Origin: JBEAOO01 sp041164825
Lineage (GTDB): Bacteria; Pseudomonadota; Gammaproteobacteria; Burkholderiales; Burkholderiaceae_C
Length of the DNA: 7,819 bases
Assembly: GCA_041164825.1 (NCBI GenBank)
Contig: JBEAOO010000057.1
Location: 1 to 7,819, forward strand
Reading direction: 5' to 3'
Within the stretch, counting starts at the first letter, position 1; each line of letters starts with the position of its first letter. Of the stretch, positions 6,464 to 7,819 are shown piece by piece. The position numbers and the translations under genes were made by a program. The notes beneath the pieces were generated by a model. The model worked only from the letters and a program-made list of their open reading frames with translations, did no database searches and was not told the DNA's origin.

Positions 6464-7600
6464 ATGGAAAGAGACCAGGCCTCCAAATTCGTCAACGACC
6501 TGCTGCGCCTGATGGTGGCGCGCAACGGCTCGGACCTGTTCCTCACGGCCGACTTCCCGCCCGCCATCAAGGTCGACGGCAAGGTCACCAAGGTCTCGCC
6601 GCAGCCGCTCACCGGCCAGCACACGCTGGCCCTGGCGCGCTCGGTGATGAACGACAAGCAAGCGGCCGAATTTGAGCGCACCAAGGAGTGCAACTTTGCG
6701 GTGTCGCCGCAAGGCGTGGGCCGCTTTCGCGTCAACGCCTTTGTGCAGCAAGGCCATGTCGGCATGGTGATGCGCACCATCCCGCAGACCCTGCCCACCA
6801 TCGACAACCTGAACCTGCCGCACGTGCTCAAAGACGTGGCCATGACCAAGCGCGGGCTGGTGATTTTTGTGGGTGCCACGGGCTCGGGCAAAAGCACCTC
6901 GCTGGCCGCGATGGTCGACTTCCGCAACGAGAATTCCTACGGCCACATCATCACCATCGAAGACCCGGTGGAGTTTGTGCACCCGCACAAGAACTGCATC
7001 GTCACGCAACGCGAAGTGGGCATCGACACCGACGGCTGGGAGCAGGCGCTCAAAAACACGCTGCGCCAGGCGCCCGACGTGATCTTGATGGGCGAAATCC
7101 GCGACCGCGAGACCATGGAACACGCGGTGGCCTTTGCCGAAACCGGCCACCTCTGCATGGCCACGCTGCACGCCAACAGCGCCAACCAGGCACTCGACCG
7201 CATCATCAACTTCTTCCCCGAAGAGCGCCGCGCGCAGCTGCTGATGGACTTGTCGCTGAACCTGAAGTCGCTGGTCTCGCAGCGCCTGCTGCCGCGCCAA
7301 GAGGGCAAGGGCCGGGTGGCAGCGGTGGAGATTTTGCTGGCCACGCCGCTGATCTCCGACATGATCTTCAAGGGCGAGGTGGGCGAGATCAAGGAGCTGA
7401 TGAAGCGCTCGCGCGAACTCGGCATGCAGACCTTCGACCAGGCGCTGTTCGACCTGTACGAAGCGCAGTCGATCACCTTCGAAGACGCGCTGCGCAACGC
7501 CGACTCGGTGAACGACCTGCGCCTGCAGATCAAGCTGCACAGCCAGCGTGCGCGCAGCAACGACCTCGCAGCAGGCACCGAGCACTTGACCATCGTTTGA
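6464..7600 (+). CDS. pilU: PilT/PilU-family accessory retraction ATPase PilU
   Basis: A 378-residue paralogue of PilT acting in the cytoplasm at the pilus base. PilU is known to aid PilT-dependent retraction under load and generally cannot retract pili alone. The N-terminal domain carries GSDLFLTADFPPAIKVDG and RFRVNAFVQQGHVGMVMR. The ATPase core shows Walker A GATGSGKST (137-145, K143), Asp box TIEDPVEFVHP, Walker B VILMGEIRDRET (E211) and His box TGHLCMATLHANSANQALDR, followed by NFFPEERRAQLLMDLSLNL, which is characteristic of PilU rather than PilT. It lacks the AIRNLIRE motif; the equivalent region reads TPLISDMIFKGEVGEIKELMKRS. A C-terminal tail after DSVNDLRLQIKL (about 30 residues past the conserved core) is polar and basic. 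Length is close to the 382 residues of the Pseudomonas protein as I recall it. All ATPase residues are intact. It is third in the cluster, 108 bases after the cyclic-nucleotide-fold gene. Confidence 0.97.
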   Translation: MERDQASKFVNDLLRLMVARNGSDLFLTADFPPAIKVDGKVTKVSPQPLTGQHTLALARSVMNDKQAAEFERTKECNFAVSPQGVGRFRVNAFVQQGHVGMVMRTIPQTLPTIDNLNLPHVLKDVAMTKRGLVIFVGATGSGKSTSLAAMVDFRNENSYGHIITIEDPVEFVHPHKNCIVTQREVGIDTDGWEQALKNTLRQAPDVILMGEIRDRETMEHAVAFAETGHLCMATLHANSANQALDRIINFFPEERRAQLLMDLSLNLKSLVSQRLLPRQEGKGRVAAVEILLATPLISDMIFKGEVGEIKELMKRSRELGMQTFDQALFDLYEAQSITFEDALRNADSVNDLRLQIKLHSQRARSNDLAAGTEHLTIV

Positions 7601-7728
7601 GACGGGCTCGGGTTCCTGCGCCTATGTTCTGCATGATCGGCAAGTTCGGTTTTCGGCGGTGAGTTGAACCGCATGCCGAAGCTGGAGCTCGGAGCGCTGT
7701 GCCGCATTCGCTTTGCTCCGTGTCCTCC

Positions 7729-7746
7729 GGACCCGCTGCGCGGGCC
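7729..7746. terminator. GC-rich hairpin downstream of pilU
   Basis: CCCGC (7732-7736) and GCGGG (7740-7744) pair around a TGC loop, and two outer G-C pairs form with A7731 bulged. It lies between the pilU stop and the possible stop of a minus-strand gene at 7755, so it could mark the end of either transcript. A C/T-rich tract (CTCCCCCTTTA) follows on the plus strand rather than a T run. Confidence 0.3.
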
Positions 7747-7754
7747 CTCCCCCT

Positions 7755-7819
7755 TTACCTGCGCAAATCGGCCCGGCCCATCACCGCCCCTGCCCACACC
7801 GTGGCATGCGTCGTGATGG
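7755..7819 (-). CDS. Possible C-terminal end of an unidentified minus-strand gene
   Basis: Read on the complement from the right edge, 20 full codons stay open and end in TAA at 7757-7755; the peptide ends AVMGRADLRR. Nearly all codons end in G or C, as in the real genes here, and a hairpin lies just beyond the stop. The piece is far too short to identify, and an open stretch of this length is common by chance in GC-rich DNA. The flanking sequence to the right would settle it. Confidence 0.25.
   Translation of the reverse strand, partial: ITTHATVWAGAVMGRADLRR

Noticed and set aside
6404..7585. A 393-codon minus-strand open frame opposite pilU.
   Set aside because: It is the mirror of a clear PilU gene, with biased His/Val/Gln/Arg composition and no domain.

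Overview
The window reads as a GC-rich chromosomal segment from a betaproteobacterium of the order Burkholderiales, probably the family Comamonadaceae. The evidence is strong G/C third-position codon bias, PilT/PilU proteins close to the Pseudomonas type, a PEP-CTERM exported protein, and a gene order (yggS next to pilT, pilT followed by pilU) known in other Proteobacteria. The lineage call is inference; no marker gene fixes it. I see no mobile element, phage gene, CRISPR array or RNA gene.

Layout, left to right. (1) Positions 1-2474, minus strand: the N-terminal 824 residues of bifunctional proline-catabolic flavoenzyme PutA, cut by the left edge just past the catalytic cysteine of its aldehyde dehydrogenase half. 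It has no N-terminal ribbon-helix-helix repressor domain. (2) Positions 2475-2567: a 93-base divergent spacer with an AT-rich core. (3) Positions 2568-3038, plus strand: an Lrp/AsnC-family regulator, the likely local controller of putA. (4) Positions 3178-3879, plus strand: a secreted PEP-CTERM protein of unknown function standing alone. (5) Positions 3898-4587, minus strand: the YggS/PLPBP pyridoxal-phosphate homeostasis protein, convergent with the PEP-CTERM gene. (6) Positions 4662-7600, plus strand: a type IV pilus retraction cluster of pilT, a single-domain cyclic-nucleotide-binding-fold protein, and pilU. (7) Positions 7601-7819: mostly non-coding, with two hairpins and perhaps the last 21 codons of a minus-strand gene.

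How the genes work together. PutA oxidises proline to glutamate in two steps, and the divergent Lrp-type protein probably senses an amino acid and switches putA. PilT is the main ATPase that depolymerises the type IV pilus, and PilU is its accessory paralogue. The gene between them has a sensor-like fold but no DNA-binding or output domain, and it starts 5 bases after the pilT stop, so it is probably made with PilT. A role in tuning retraction is the most interesting hypothesis in this window, but the sequence alone does not prove it. The rest is ordinary, well-conserved chromosomal housekeeping.
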